Shown here in pieces: positions 32,053 to 40,145 of a stretch of 64,000 bases of DNA (within the stretch, counting starts at the first letter, position 1; every line of letters begins with the position of its first letter). Origin of the DNA: Terriglobia bacterium (lineage in GTDB: Bacteria; Acidobacteriota; Terriglobia; Bryobacterales; Bryobacteraceae); NCBI GenBank assembly GCA_020073445.1, contig JAIQFE010000001.1, positions 248,001 to 312,000 on the forward strand, written 5' to 3'. The notes below the pieces were generated by a model, which worked only from the letters and a program-made list of their open reading frames with translations, searched no databases and was not told the DNA's origin. Position numbers and translations under genes: made by a program.

Positions 32053-33390
32053 GTGAAACTCGCCGACCAGCTTAAGCCCGTGCACGAACAACGCATGCGG
32101 CTGCTGGCGTTAGGCGCTGGACTTCCCGCGGTTATCGCAGCGCTGGTGCTTCTGTGGATCGCGGACTATACGCCCAAAGTCCAGTGGACGGTAACCGTCC
32201 TGATCCTGGGGATCTGGTGGGCCTGCGCTTCGGCCATCCGGGAGCGTGTGGCGTCGCCACTGCGCACGCTGGCGAACCTGCTCGAAGCCATGCGCGAAGG
32301 CGATTACTCGATTCGCGGACGCGGCACGGGCGAGCACGAGGCGGAAGACGCGCTGGCCGACGTCATGCACCAGGTCAACGCCATGAGCGCGACGTTGCGT
32401 GCGCAGCGCCTGGGCGCGCTCGAGGCCACGACGCTCTTGCGCAAAGTGATGGAGGAAATCGACGTGGCGGTGTTCGCGTTCGACGGCGAGCACAGGCTGC
32501 GCCTGGTGAATCGCGCGGGCGAGCGGCTTTTGAAGCAGCCCGCCGAACGCATCCTCACATCCAGCGCGGAAAACCTGGGATTGGCCGAGTTCCTGGAAGG
32601 CGAACCTGCGCGAACCGTCCAGCGGGCTTTTCCGACCGGCGCCGGCCGCTGGGCCATGACGCGCTCGATGTTCCGCGAAGGCGGCCTTCCGCACCAGCTA
32701 TTGGTGGTCAGCGATCTGACGCGTGCGCTGCGCGAAGAGGAGCTGAAAGCCTGGCAGAGACTCGTTCGTGTGCTCGGTCACGAGCTCAATAATTCTCTGG
32801 CGCCGATCAAATCCATTGCCGGGAGTTTGGAGTCGCTGATCGCGCGCGAGCCCCTGCCCGACGATTGGCGCGACGACGCGCGCCGTGGTCTTTCGATCAT
32901 CGCCACGCGCAGCGAAGGGCTGAGCCGATTTCTGGGAGCCTATGCGCTGTTGGCCAAATTACCGCCTCCTCGGCCCGCTCCAGTGGAAGTGGGGACGTGG
33001 ATCCGTCAGTCGGCTACGCTCGAGCAGCGCCTGACAGCCCATGTGCGGCCGGGACCGGAGATGACCATCCAAGGCGATCGCGATCAGCTCGAACAGGTGA
33101 TGATTAACCTGCTGCGGAACGCCGTGGACGCATCGCTTGAAACCGGTGGCGGGGTGGCCGTTTCCTGGAAGCGGCACGGAGCGCAGCTGGAAATTTCCGT
33201 GGAGGATGAAGGTCCGGGCCTCGCCAACACCGCCAATCTTTTCGTTCCGTTTTTCACCACCAAGCCGGGTGGCTCGGGAATCGGCTTGGTGCTCAGCCGT
33301 CAGATCGCGGAGGCGCACGGCGGATCGCTCGATTTGCGTAACCGCGAAGACGGCCGCGGGTGCGAGGCTCGGCTCGTGCTCCCCGCTTAG
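32053..33390 (+). CDS. NtrY-like sensor histidine kinase
   Basis: 445 residues. Two membrane helices near residues 22-39 and 45-60, HAMP-like segment (SPLRTLANLLEAMREGDYS), a PAS-like region (VMEEIDVAVFAFDGEHRL), HisKA with RLVRVLGHELNNSLAPIKSIAGS carrying the phospho-His, and HATPase with MINLLRNAVDAS, DEGPGLAN and GSGIGLVLSRQI. The HELNNSLAPIKS box is typical of NtrY-type kinases that pair with sigma-54 activators, fitting the gene just before it. GTG start at 32053. Sensed signal not evident. Confidence 0.91.
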   Translation: MKLADQLKPVHEQRMRLLALGAGLPAVIAALVLLWIADYTPKVQWTVTVLILGIWWACASAIRERVASPLRTLANLLEAMREGDYSIRGRGTGEHEAEDALADVMHQVNAMSATLRAQRLGALEATTLLRKVMEEIDVAVFAFDGEHRLRLVNRAGERLLKQPAERILTSSAENLGLAEFLEGEPARTVQRAFPTGAGRWAMTRSMFREGGLPHQLLVVSDLTRALREEELKAWQRLVRVLGHELNNSLAPIKSIAGSLESLIAREPLPDDWRDDARRGLSIIATRSEGLSRFLGAYALLAKLPPPRPAPVEVGTWIRQSATLEQRLTAHVRPGPEMTIQGDRDQLEQVMINLLRNAVDASLETGGGVAVSWKRHGAQLEISVEDEGPGLANTANLFVPFFTTKPGGSGIGLVLSRQIAEAHGGSLDLRNREDGRGCEARLVLPA

Positions 33391-33424
33391 TACTGTTCTT
33401 GGAATCCTCAGCCGGATTTTACAA

Positions 33425-33436
33425 GTTGTTTACAAC
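33425..33436. promoter_or_regulatory. Dyad upstream of ECF sigma gene
   Basis: Inverted repeat GTTGT-TT-ACAAC in the 90-base gap before the sigma factor start (33481), next to a TTTACAA repeat. It may be a regulator site or part of the promoter. Sequence is short and the call is weak. Confidence 0.3.
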
Positions 33437-33480
33437 CTGTACACGACTTCCCTCGGGCCTGCTTCGTAGGATGGGCCTGT

Positions 33481-34158
33481 ATGAGCACCCAAGCTGTCAC
33501 CCTTGCAGACTTTTCTAATCTCCCTCTGTCCGATCCGCTACCGGAGCCGGGCGAGTGGAAAAACCTTTCGGACGAAGAACTTGTCAGCCTCTATCGAGAG
33601 AACCGGGGGAACACTTGGGAAAACCGGACGCGGGAAGACGCGGCGGCGGAACTATTCCTCCGGCATCAACCGCGGATTACTCGCTGGTGCTACCGCTTCA
33701 CCCGCGACCGCGAATCCGCCTGTGACCTGGCCCAGGAAATCCTTTTGCGCGCGTTCCGGAATCTGGACAGCTATCGCGGGGAATGCCGCTTCTCCACCTG
33801 GCTCTACGTGATCGCCCGAAATCTGTGCATGAGCGCCATCCAAAAGCGATCGAACGAGCCGGTGTGGGTCGCCAAGACCAGCCCGGTGGATTTCCCCGAT
33901 ACCGCTTCGGTCGACGTGCACACCGCGGTCGAGACCGAACAAAGCCGTCGCCGGAGCTGGCGATTTATCCTGGAGACGCTGGATAAAACCGAGGCTCGCG
34001 TGATGATGCTGCACTACGGCCAGGAGGTGCCGCTCAACACGGTCAGCCGCATGCTGGGCCTGACCAACAAGAGCGGCGCCAAGGCGTACATCGTGAGCGC
34101 GCGGCGCAAACTGACCGCGGCGATGTCGACCACTGCGACAAGAAAATCGGTGGCTTAG
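33481..34158 (+). CDS. ECF-type RNA polymerase sigma factor
   Basis: 225 residues. Sigma region 2 at about 55-125 (LFLRHQPRITRWCYRFT, ESACDLAQEILLRAFRNLDSYRG, FSTWLYVIARNLCMSAI) and region 4 at about 155-215 (ILETLDKTEARVMMLHYGQEVPLNTVSRMLGLTNKSGAKAY). The N-terminal 50 residues are extra. No anti-sigma gene is adjacent, so activity may be controlled by expression or by a two-component system: it is convergent with a Cache kinase gene, 5 bases away. Start ATG at 33481. Confidence 0.92.
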   Translation: MSTQAVTLADFSNLPLSDPLPEPGEWKNLSDEELVSLYRENRGNTWENRTREDAAAELFLRHQPRITRWCYRFTRDRESACDLAQEILLRAFRNLDSYRGECRFSTWLYVIARNLCMSAIQKRSNEPVWVAKTSPVDFPDTASVDVHTAVETEQSRRRSWRFILETLDKTEARVMMLHYGQEVPLNTVSRMLGLTNKSGAKAYIVSARRKLTAAMSTTATRKSVA

Positions 34159-34163
34159 CGATT

Positions 34164-35897
34164 CTAAACCGGCAGCCTCAACATGAACCGGGCGCCGTCT
34201 TCCTTGCTGTCCGACCACAGATCGCCGCCGTGCGAGACCACCGTTTCGCGGGAAAGCGCCAGTCCCAGGCCCACTCCGTTCTTCTTGCCTGCCGTGACGA
34301 AAGGCTCGAAAAGCTGGGCGGCGATGGAAGCCGGGATTCCGGGACCATTGTCCTCGACACTGACCACGATTTCGCTGTCGCGCCGGTTTGCGCGCACGTT
34401 GACGGATCCGCCGTTCGGCATGGCTTCGATGGCGTTGCTGAGCAAGTTTTGGAACACGCGTTCCATCGGTGAGCGGTCCAGCGGCAACTCCACGTCTTCT
34501 TCCAAGTCGATCTGAACTGCGACTCCGCGAGACTCGGCCATAGCGGCCAGAGGCTCGTACGCCGCCGTGACCACTTCGCGTAACCGGCAAACTTCGCGCG
34601 CGTGGCCGCGGCCCTGGGTGACATCCGCCAGCTCTTGCAGCAGGCTCTGCACCTGGCGCGACGCCTTGTAGATGTTCGCAGCCAAGCGCTCCACCTGCGC
34701 TCCGGAGAGCTTGGTATCCACCAGCATTTCCGCGCCGCCGTAAATCGCCGCCAGCGGATTGCGCAGATCGTGGATGATGGAAGTCGACAACCGACCAATG
34801 GTGGCGATCCGCTCTTGCCGTATGAGATCCTCGCGAGCTTTGCGGATCGAAGCGCACATGCTGTTGAAGGTTTCCGCCAGCCGGCCGATTTCGCCGCCTC
34901 CGTGCACCGGTACGCGCACATCGTAATTTCCAGTCGCGATTTCCGCCGCCGCGCGGTCCAGCTCATCTACCGGCCTCAAAAGCCGTCGGGCCAACAGATA
35001 GGTCAATCCGATCCCCGCCAGCACGGCGCCCAGCCACAGCACGGCCAAGTTCGATCGCACCGCGGTGATCTGATCCAGGGCCCCTTTAAACGAGCGCAGG
35101 ATCCGCAGCTCGCCCACGGCATTTCCATCGATATCGGTCAACGGAAACGCAACCTGCAGATACTCCGAGCCGAGAAGCGCGACTTGGCGCTGGGCAGAGG
35201 ATGTGGGGGCCAGAGCACGCTCCGCCGCGGGTTCGAGCGACGAAGCCACGACAGATCCGTGAGCCAGGAAAACGAAGTCGCTTCCGCCTGTGGCGTTTTT
35301 GAGTTCGCGGACCAGATCCGCGTCTACGGCGATTCCCGCCACCAGAACATTCAGCAGGGCCGAATCCTGCGTGGTTGCGACATAAACCGGTGTGATCACA
35401 ATCTGATAGAGACGGCCACCCAACGTGACGAATCCGCGAGCCTGCTTGGGAAACCCCCGGGCAGCCGAGCGAACTACGGCGATCTGCGACATTTGCTCCG
35501 CGGATTTGTCTTTGCCCTCAAGGCCGGCCACGGAGGCGATCACCGCGCCTTTGGGATCGCACACCAGGAACAGAGTTTCCGGGCGCGAAAGCTGATCCCA
35601 GACCTCGCTGGCCGAATCGCGGATGGTGGCACCGTCCCCTGTGCCGAAAGCCGAACGAACGCTCGGCAGGCGGCTGAGGATCAGACTGATGCTGGCCAGC
35701 TGGTCGCCACGGGCTTTCCACAGGGATTCGTAAGCTCGAAAGCTCGCACGCGCCTCGTCTCCCAATGTGGCGGACGCAATCCGCACGAACTGGTCCTGCA
35801 ACAGCCATCCCATGGCGGCGAACAACACCGTAATCGCGATGGATGTGGAGAAGAGGATTCGCCACAACAGAGAAACGGAATGTAGCTTGAACTTCAT
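34164..35897 (-). CDS. Cache-HAMP sensor histidine kinase
   Basis: 577 residues. Membrane helix at 11-32, periplasmic double-Cache-like sensor about residues 35-275 (FLVCDPKGAVIASVAGLEGK, GFVTLGGRLYQIVITPVY), second helix about 282-302, HAMP (LLRPVDELDRAAAEIATGNYDVRVP), HisKA with IGRLSTSIIHDLRNPLAAIYGGAEM and HATPase with NLLSNAIEAMPNGG, DNGPGIPA, GVGLGLALSRE. It is the last gene of a minus-strand cluster with a cupredoxin, an outer-membrane barrel and receiver genes, separated from the cupredoxin gene by only 15 bases. Confidence 0.92.
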   Translation of the reverse strand: MKFKLHSVSLLWRILFSTSIAITVLFAAMGWLLQDQFVRIASATLGDEARASFRAYESLWKARGDQLASISLILSRLPSVRSAFGTGDGATIRDSASEVWDQLSRPETLFLVCDPKGAVIASVAGLEGKDKSAEQMSQIAVVRSAARGFPKQARGFVTLGGRLYQIVITPVYVATTQDSALLNVLVAGIAVDADLVRELKNATGGSDFVFLAHGSVVASSLEPAAERALAPTSSAQRQVALLGSEYLQVAFPLTDIDGNAVGELRILRSFKGALDQITAVRSNLAVLWLGAVLAGIGLTYLLARRLLRPVDELDRAAAEIATGNYDVRVPVHGGGEIGRLAETFNSMCASIRKAREDLIRQERIATIGRLSTSIIHDLRNPLAAIYGGAEMLVDTKLSGAQVERLAANIYKASRQVQSLLQELADVTQGRGHAREVCRLREVVTAAYEPLAAMAESRGVAVQIDLEEDVELPLDRSPMERVFQNLLSNAIEAMPNGGSVNVRANRRDSEIVVSVEDNGPGIPASIAAQLFEPFVTAGKKNGVGLGLALSRETVVSHGGDLWSDSKEDGARFMLRLPV

Positions 35898-35912
35898 TTC
35901 ATTTGCGGGCCA

Positions 35913-36641
35913 TCATTTACGGACGGCCGGGTAGATTCCACCGTCGTCGGGCGGATCGGTATAGTCGTGGCCGTATTTATTATGATGCGGAATTACGATG
36001 TATCCGCTTTCTGAGATCCCGATCGCCGGCAGTGTGATGCTTCCATCTCCGATGGTGATGCGACGCGCGAGGGAGTCGAGCGTCGTTTGAGTAGCGCGCT
36101 CGTGGAAAAACCGCAGAGTGTATTCGCCGGGAGGAATATCGTTGAACTGAAATTTGCCGTTCTTCTGGGTGGCTTCAAAGTACGGTGTGTTGAGCACTAC
36201 GATCACGGCGCTCATGTTCGCATGGATGTTACAGAAAACCCGCACCACGCCGGGCCGGGCGAAACGCACACGCCGCGAGGTTCCGGGCGGATACAACCCC
36301 ACATCGAACAGTTGGCCGTTGTAGTTCGAAAACGCGTTGTGAAAGATGGGGTCGAAGTTGGGGAAGTCGACGCTGGTGCCCACCCGGATCGGCAATACAT
36401 GCGGCGTGAAGGTCTTATCCTTCTGGATCATCTTCGCGATCGTGCCGGCGGGCGCCGGATCCGGCGATCCCGCAACCGGTTCGAGCCACGCCACCACGCC
36501 CGAAAAATCCATGTGCTTGCGCACGGCCGCATCCTGCGAATCCCGCAGCTCCACGCGGCCCGACACCGACCCGGCAACTAGAGTCGTCGCCGCCGCGAGA
36601 GCCACAAGCGAACTAAAAAAGGTACGCAAAGGCCAAGTCAT
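35913..36641 (-). CDS. Secreted cupredoxin-like protein with carboxypeptidase-regulatory-like domain
   Basis: 242 residues; signal peptide 1-24. Cupredoxin part about 30-155: VGTSVDFPNFDPIFHNAFS gives the first His ligand and RVFCNIHANMSAVIVV gives the Cys-x2-His-x2-Met set, so a complete type-1 copper site is visible. Residues about 160-205 form a small Ig-like regulatory domain (FQFNDIPPGEYTLRFFHE). A tail with several His (IPHHNKYGHDY) follows. Similar to proteins annotated as methylamine-utilisation or plastocyanin-like. It overlaps the barrel gene by 29 bases and precedes the kinase gene, so it may pass electrons or sense copper/redox for it. Confidence 0.85.
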   Translation of the reverse strand: MTWPLRTFFSSLVALAAATTLVAGSVSGRVELRDSQDAAVRKHMDFSGVVAWLEPVAGSPDPAPAGTIAKMIQKDKTFTPHVLPIRVGTSVDFPNFDPIFHNAFSNYNGQLFDVGLYPPGTSRRVRFARPGVVRVFCNIHANMSAVIVVLNTPYFEATQKNGKFQFNDIPPGEYTLRFFHERATQTTLDSLARRITIGDGSITLPAIGISESGYIVIPHHNKYGHDYTDPPDDGGIYPAVRK

Positions 36642-37977
36642 AGTGCGGATTGATTACGGTACGCGATCCCAAGTACGTCGTGCGCATCTGTGAAGTTTCA
36701 AAACTTGTCAGGATGTTCGAACCTAGGCGATAAATGATGTTGGCACCATAGCCCTGGTTCTTGCCGATCCCACCGAGGCTCAAATCCCGGTTGCGGTCGT
36801 CTTCCTGCCCGCCGTAAACATTGAACGACGCTCGCCGTGTCGCACGGAAGGTAAACTGTCCCCATCCTCCCGTGGCGCCAACGGCATGGGCTTGGCCGTT
36901 AATGACGTTCACGCCTTGCCGCAGACCGCCAATCACGCCGGTGTTTTCTCCATGGAAGAACGTGCCGGTGAAATCGATGCGCGCCGCCGGACGGATCAGC
37001 CAGTCGATGGAAAAAATCCGGGACGGGACCGATTGTCCAAGCACGCGCGTCGAGCTGACATGGAACCCCGGTGCGATTTCGATGCGTCGGCTGCCGGATT
37101 TCGCCCAGAACTCGAAGCGCCCCTGGTAACCCGGGCGGGCTCTCGCCAAATCGGGATATTCTCCCGATAATCCCGTGCCGCTTTCCGAAGTTTGATAGAC
37201 GCCGAACTGCGCGCGCAAACCGGCCTGCTCCGACAGCGAGATCCGCTGTTCCACGCGTACTTGCGGTTGCCATAGCCACAGATTCCCCGCCGCAGTGAGC
37301 GGCGAAAAGCCCACCTGGGCCAGCGAATCCGGCTCACGGGGCGCGATGATCGGTTTGTCGAAGGCCAGCCCCAGCGTGGTGTTCTTCCACGTTGCATCCA
37401 GCGTGGCGACACGCAGGCGAACGGTCTGGTTGAGTCCGGTGCCTCCGCCGAAGAAATCCATGTAGGCGGCGCCGGTCAGCTTGCCGCCGCCAATCAGGCC
37501 GGGTCCGTCGACTTTCAGACCGATCACGCTCTGGCGGAAGGTCGCGCCGCCGGAAGCTTGCCCGCCGTTAGGGGGCAACACGGTCGGGTTATCCGCTCCG
37601 CCGGAGCCCTTGCCGTTCAGAAAAGTGTTGAACAGCAGCATTCCGGTCAGTGTCACCGGCAAGCGATGATCGCTGGAGATCTTGGATTGGTCCAGGTCGG
37701 CGATGCGGCGCTCGGTAACGTCCACGCGTTCCGCCAGAGGTTGCGGCGGCGCTTCGGCCTCCGCAGTCTGGGGAGCAGATGGAAACGCGGGCTGGCTTGC
37801 CGCGAGTTCCAGCCTCAATGCCTTGATTTCCGCCATCAGGTCGCGATTCTGGGCTTCCAAGCGATCCAGCCGGGTCATTACTTCCTGCAAACCGACAGCT
37901 TTCGAATCGGGCGTTTGCTGCGCACTCAGAGATCCCGTGGCACAGGCCGCCAATAGCAAGCAAGAGAGCTTACGCAT
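36613..37977 (-). CDS. Outer-membrane beta-barrel protein with coiled-coil N-terminus
   Basis: 454 residues. Signal peptide (RKLSCLLLAACATGSLSAQ), coiled coil about 35-65 (LQEVMTRLDRLEAQNRDLMAEI), then a barrel of alternating strands (SVIGLKVDGPGLIGGGKLTG, RFEFWAKSGSRRIEIAPGF) ending with an aromatic C-terminal Phe (YDLAFAYLF), as needed for Bam recognition. Porin-like; substrate unknown. Start at 37977 overlaps the CheY-like gene by 8 bases, and its end overlaps the cupredoxin gene by 29 bases, so the cluster is translationally coupled. Confidence 0.85.
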   Translation of the reverse strand: MRKLSCLLLAACATGSLSAQQTPDSKAVGLQEVMTRLDRLEAQNRDLMAEIKALRLELAASQPAFPSAPQTAEAEAPPQPLAERVDVTERRIADLDQSKISSDHRLPVTLTGMLLFNTFLNGKGSGGADNPTVLPPNGGQASGGATFRQSVIGLKVDGPGLIGGGKLTGAAYMDFFGGGTGLNQTVRLRVATLDATWKNTTLGLAFDKPIIAPREPDSLAQVGFSPLTAAGNLWLWQPQVRVEQRISLSEQAGLRAQFGVYQTSESGTGLSGEYPDLARARPGYQGRFEFWAKSGSRRIEIAPGFHVSSTRVLGQSVPSRIFSIDWLIRPAARIDFTGTFFHGENTGVIGGLRQGVNVINGQAHAVGATGGWGQFTFRATRRASFNVYGGQEDDRNRDLSLGGIGKNQGYGANIIYRLGSNILTSFETSQMRTTYLGSRTVINPHYDLAFAYLF

Positions 37978-38335
37978 GTATGAGCTCCTCAAGTTTCTTG
38001 CGTATCGCGCTCGGCGAAAAGGGCTTGGCGAAATACGCGTTGGCCCCCAACCCTAGCGCACGGCCAGGCGTCGAAGGATCGGCATCGGCGCTCACCACGA
38101 GAATCGGCAGCGAGCGAAAACGAGGGTTCTGGCGGATCCGCGTCACCAGCTCCAGCCCAGTCATTTCGGGAAGATGAACATCGGTAATCACAGCCGAGAC
38201 TGTATCACTCTCCAGCGTCACCAGCGCGGCTTCCGCCGAAAGAGACGGCCGAATTACGACTCCCGGGAGTGTTTGCAGCGCCAGATCCAACGTAGCGATG
38301 CAGTCTTCAGAATCGTCTACCAGCAGGATCGTCAT
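37970..38335 (-). CDS. CheY-like single-domain response regulator
   Basis: 121 residues: TILLVDDSEDC, phospho-acceptor in SAVITDVHLPEMTG, PILVVSADADPSTPG and AYFAKPFSPSAI. It has no output domain. The ATG at 38335 is preceded by two tiny overlapping reading frames (see minigene feature), each ending in TGA that overlaps the next ATG. Stop overlaps the start of the barrel gene. Partner is likely the Cache kinase at the end of the same cluster. Confidence 0.92.
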   Translation of the reverse strand: MTILLVDDSEDCIATLDLALQTLPGVVIRPSLSAEAALVTLESDTVSAVITDVHLPEMTGLELVTRIRQNPRFRSLPILVVSADADPSTPGRALGLGANAYFAKPFSPSAIRKKLEELIHA

Positions 38336-38363
38336 AAAGAGCCTGTCATAAAGAGCCGGTCAT
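38332..38363 (-). other. Two tandem minigenes (MTGSL) leading into receiver gene
   Basis: On the minus strand, ATG ACC GGC TCT TTA TGA (from 38363) and ATG ACA GGC TCT TTA TGA (from 38349) both encode Met-Thr-Gly-Ser-Leu. Each TGA overlaps the next ATG as ATGA, and the second runs into the real start ATG ACG ATC (38335). The unit is a 14-base tandem repeat, so the three starts lie in different frames. It may be a translation-coupling device or only a start-region duplication. No strong ribosome-binding site precedes them. Confidence 0.5.
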
Positions 38364-38376
38364 CGCCAAAAGCCGG

Positions 38377-39051
38377 TCAGGGCAGGAACCGGTAGCCGAC
38401 GCCGTGCATGGTCAGGAAATGGCGCGGGATCTCGGGATTCGGCTCGAGTTTCTGCCGCAGCCGGACCACGTGGGCGTCCACTGTTCGCGTGTTGGGAAAC
38501 GACTCGTAGCCCCAGACTGAGTTGAGAATCACGTCGCGCGATAGCGCTCGTCCCGGATTCTGCAGGAAGAACGCGAGCAAGTTGAATTCGGCCCGCGTCA
38601 TGCGAGTTTCCGCACCGCCGCGCTTTACCATGCGCTGGTCCAGGTCGACTTCGACGTCGGAAAAGGAGAGGACTAGGTCGGAGCCTTGGGTCGTGCGCCG
38701 CAGAAGTGCCCGGATGCGAGCCAGCAATTCGCGCGTTCCGAAGGGCTTCACGACGTAGTCGTCCGCGCCGATTTCGAGCAGCAGGACCTTGTCGATTTCG
38801 TCGCCCATGGCGCTGAGCACGATCACGGGGGTCTTCATGCCGGCCGCGCGGAGGCGCTTGCAGACCTCGACCCCGCTGAGCCCGGGCATGCGGAGGTCCA
38901 CCAGAATGAGGTTGGGCCGAAGTGCGAAGGCTTGTTCCAGGCCGGTGCTCCCATCGGCCACCAATACCGGCTTAAATCCTTCATTTTCAACCATTAACCC
39001 TATGGTGTCGCGAAGGCTGTCGTCGTCGTCGATGACTAAAATCGTCTGCAT
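38377..39051 (-). CDS. OmpR/PhoB-type response regulator
   Basis: 224 residues from ATG at 39051 (an earlier ATG at 39093 would add 14). Receiver 1-120: ILVIDDDDSLRD, phospho-acceptor in LILVDLRMPGLSG, VIVLSAMGDE and YVVKPFGTREL. DNA-binding winged helix about 130-224: LTRAEFNLLAFFLQNPGRALSRDVIL-type segment (here MTRAEFNLLAFFLQNPG), VWGYESFPNTRTVDAHVVRLRQKLE, GVGYRFLP. First gene of the minus-strand cluster with CheY-like receiver, barrel, cupredoxin and kinase. Its kinase is probably the Cache protein. Confidence 0.93.
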   Translation of the reverse strand: MQTILVIDDDDSLRDTIGLMVENEGFKPVLVADGSTGLEQAFALRPNLILVDLRMPGLSGVEVCKRLRAAGMKTPVIVLSAMGDEIDKVLLLEIGADDYVVKPFGTRELLARIRALLRRTTQGSDLVLSFSDVEVDLDQRMVKRGGAETRMTRAEFNLLAFFLQNPGRALSRDVILNSVWGYESFPNTRTVDAHVVRLRQKLEPNPEIPRHFLTMHGVGYRFLP

Positions 39052-39146
39052 GCTGGAGGGCTTCTCTATTGTAGACAGTAAGGCGCCGGGCACCGGAACG
39101 GAGAAAAAAGGATCACCACCCCAACTGCTACTGTATGCACCCTGTT

Positions 39147-40118
39147 ATGACCCGCTTCCACCCGACCGCCCTGGTCGAGTCCGGCCACGTTGGCGAAGGA
39201 ACGCTGGTATGGGCCTATGCGCACATTCTGCCCGGAGCCCGCATCGGCCGGGATTGCAATATCTGCGATCACACGTTCATCGAAAATGACGTGATCGTCG
39301 GCGACCGGGTCACCATCAAGTGCGGGGTCCAGTTGTGGGACGGCCTGCGGGTGGAAGACGACGTGTTCATCGGGCCGAACGCGACGTTCACCAACGATCG
39401 TTTCCCGCGCAGCAAACAGCACCTTGCCGAGTATCCGCCGACGATCATCAAGCGCGGCGCTTCGATCGGCGCGAACGCTACGCTCGCTCCTGGAATCGTC
39501 ATTGGCGAAATGGCGATGGTGGGTGCGGGCGCCGTGGTGACGCACAACGCTCCGCCGCATTCGAAACTGGCAGGAAATCCGGCGCGCATTATCGGGTACG
39601 TGGATGCCACTCCGGAGGAGGTTTGTGGAAATGCCGCGCCCGCGGCGAAGCTGGTCGAAGAAGTTCACGATGCGACACCTCTGGGCGAGGCCACAGTATA
39701 TCGTCTCCCACGGGCTAAGGATCTGCGCGGCAGCCTCAGTTTTGGCGAGATCGATCGTCAGGTGCCGTTCGAAGTGAAGCGCTATTTCCTGGTCTTCGAC
39801 GTCGCCAGCGAGCATATTCGCGGGGAACACGCCCATCGCACCTTACAGCAGTTCCTGGTGTGCGTTGCCGGGCGATGCAACGTGGTCACCGACGACGGTG
39901 CCAGCCGGCACGAAGTCGTGCTCGATTCACCCGCCAAGGGGGTCTACATCCCGCCGATGGTGTGGGCCACGCAGTACAAGTTCACGCGCGACGCGGTCCT
40001 GCTGGTTCTGGCGTCGGAATATTACGATGCCTCAGAATACATCCGCGACTATGGCGATTTCCTGGCGCTGCGCCGAACGGCAAGTCCAACCAGCATTGAC
40101 AACCTCGCGGCACGTTGA
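39147..40118 (+). CDS. Fused hexapeptide acyltransferase and FdtA-like sugar isomerase
   Basis: About 323 residues (ATG at 39147; 39135 also possible). Residues 1-165 form a left-handed beta-helix acyltransferase (ARIGRDCNICDHTFIENDVIVG, GANATLAPGIVIGEMAMVGAGAVV, AGNPARIIG). Residues about 190-320 form a cupin of the FdtA/QdtA type: VKRYFLVFDVASEHIRGEHAH, LQQFLVCVAGRCNVVTDDG, KGVYIPPMVWATQYKFTRDAV, YDASEYIRDYGDFL. FdtA-type enzymes convert dTDP-4-keto sugars and FdtC-type enzymes acylate the aminated product, so the fusion likely serves synthesis of a dTDP-3-amino sugar for surface glycans. No glycan cluster is adjacent besides the GT2 gene at 42.7 kb. Confidence 0.88.
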   Translation: MTRFHPTALVESGHVGEGTLVWAYAHILPGARIGRDCNICDHTFIENDVIVGDRVTIKCGVQLWDGLRVEDDVFIGPNATFTNDRFPRSKQHLAEYPPTIIKRGASIGANATLAPGIVIGEMAMVGAGAVVTHNAPPHSKLAGNPARIIGYVDATPEEVCGNAAPAAKLVEEVHDATPLGEATVYRLPRAKDLRGSLSFGEIDRQVPFEVKRYFLVFDVASEHIRGEHAHRTLQQFLVCVAGRCNVVTDDGASRHEVVLDSPAKGVYIPPMVWATQYKFTRDAVLLVLASEYYDASEYIRDYGDFLALRRTASPTSIDNLAAR

Positions 40119-40145
40119 CATACTCACCCGAAGGGGCATCCTGGT

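Noticed and set aside
34602-35885. Plus-strand frame of 427 codons
   Set aside because: Antisense to the Cache histidine kinase, whose sensor, HAMP and kinase motifs are all present on the minus strand.
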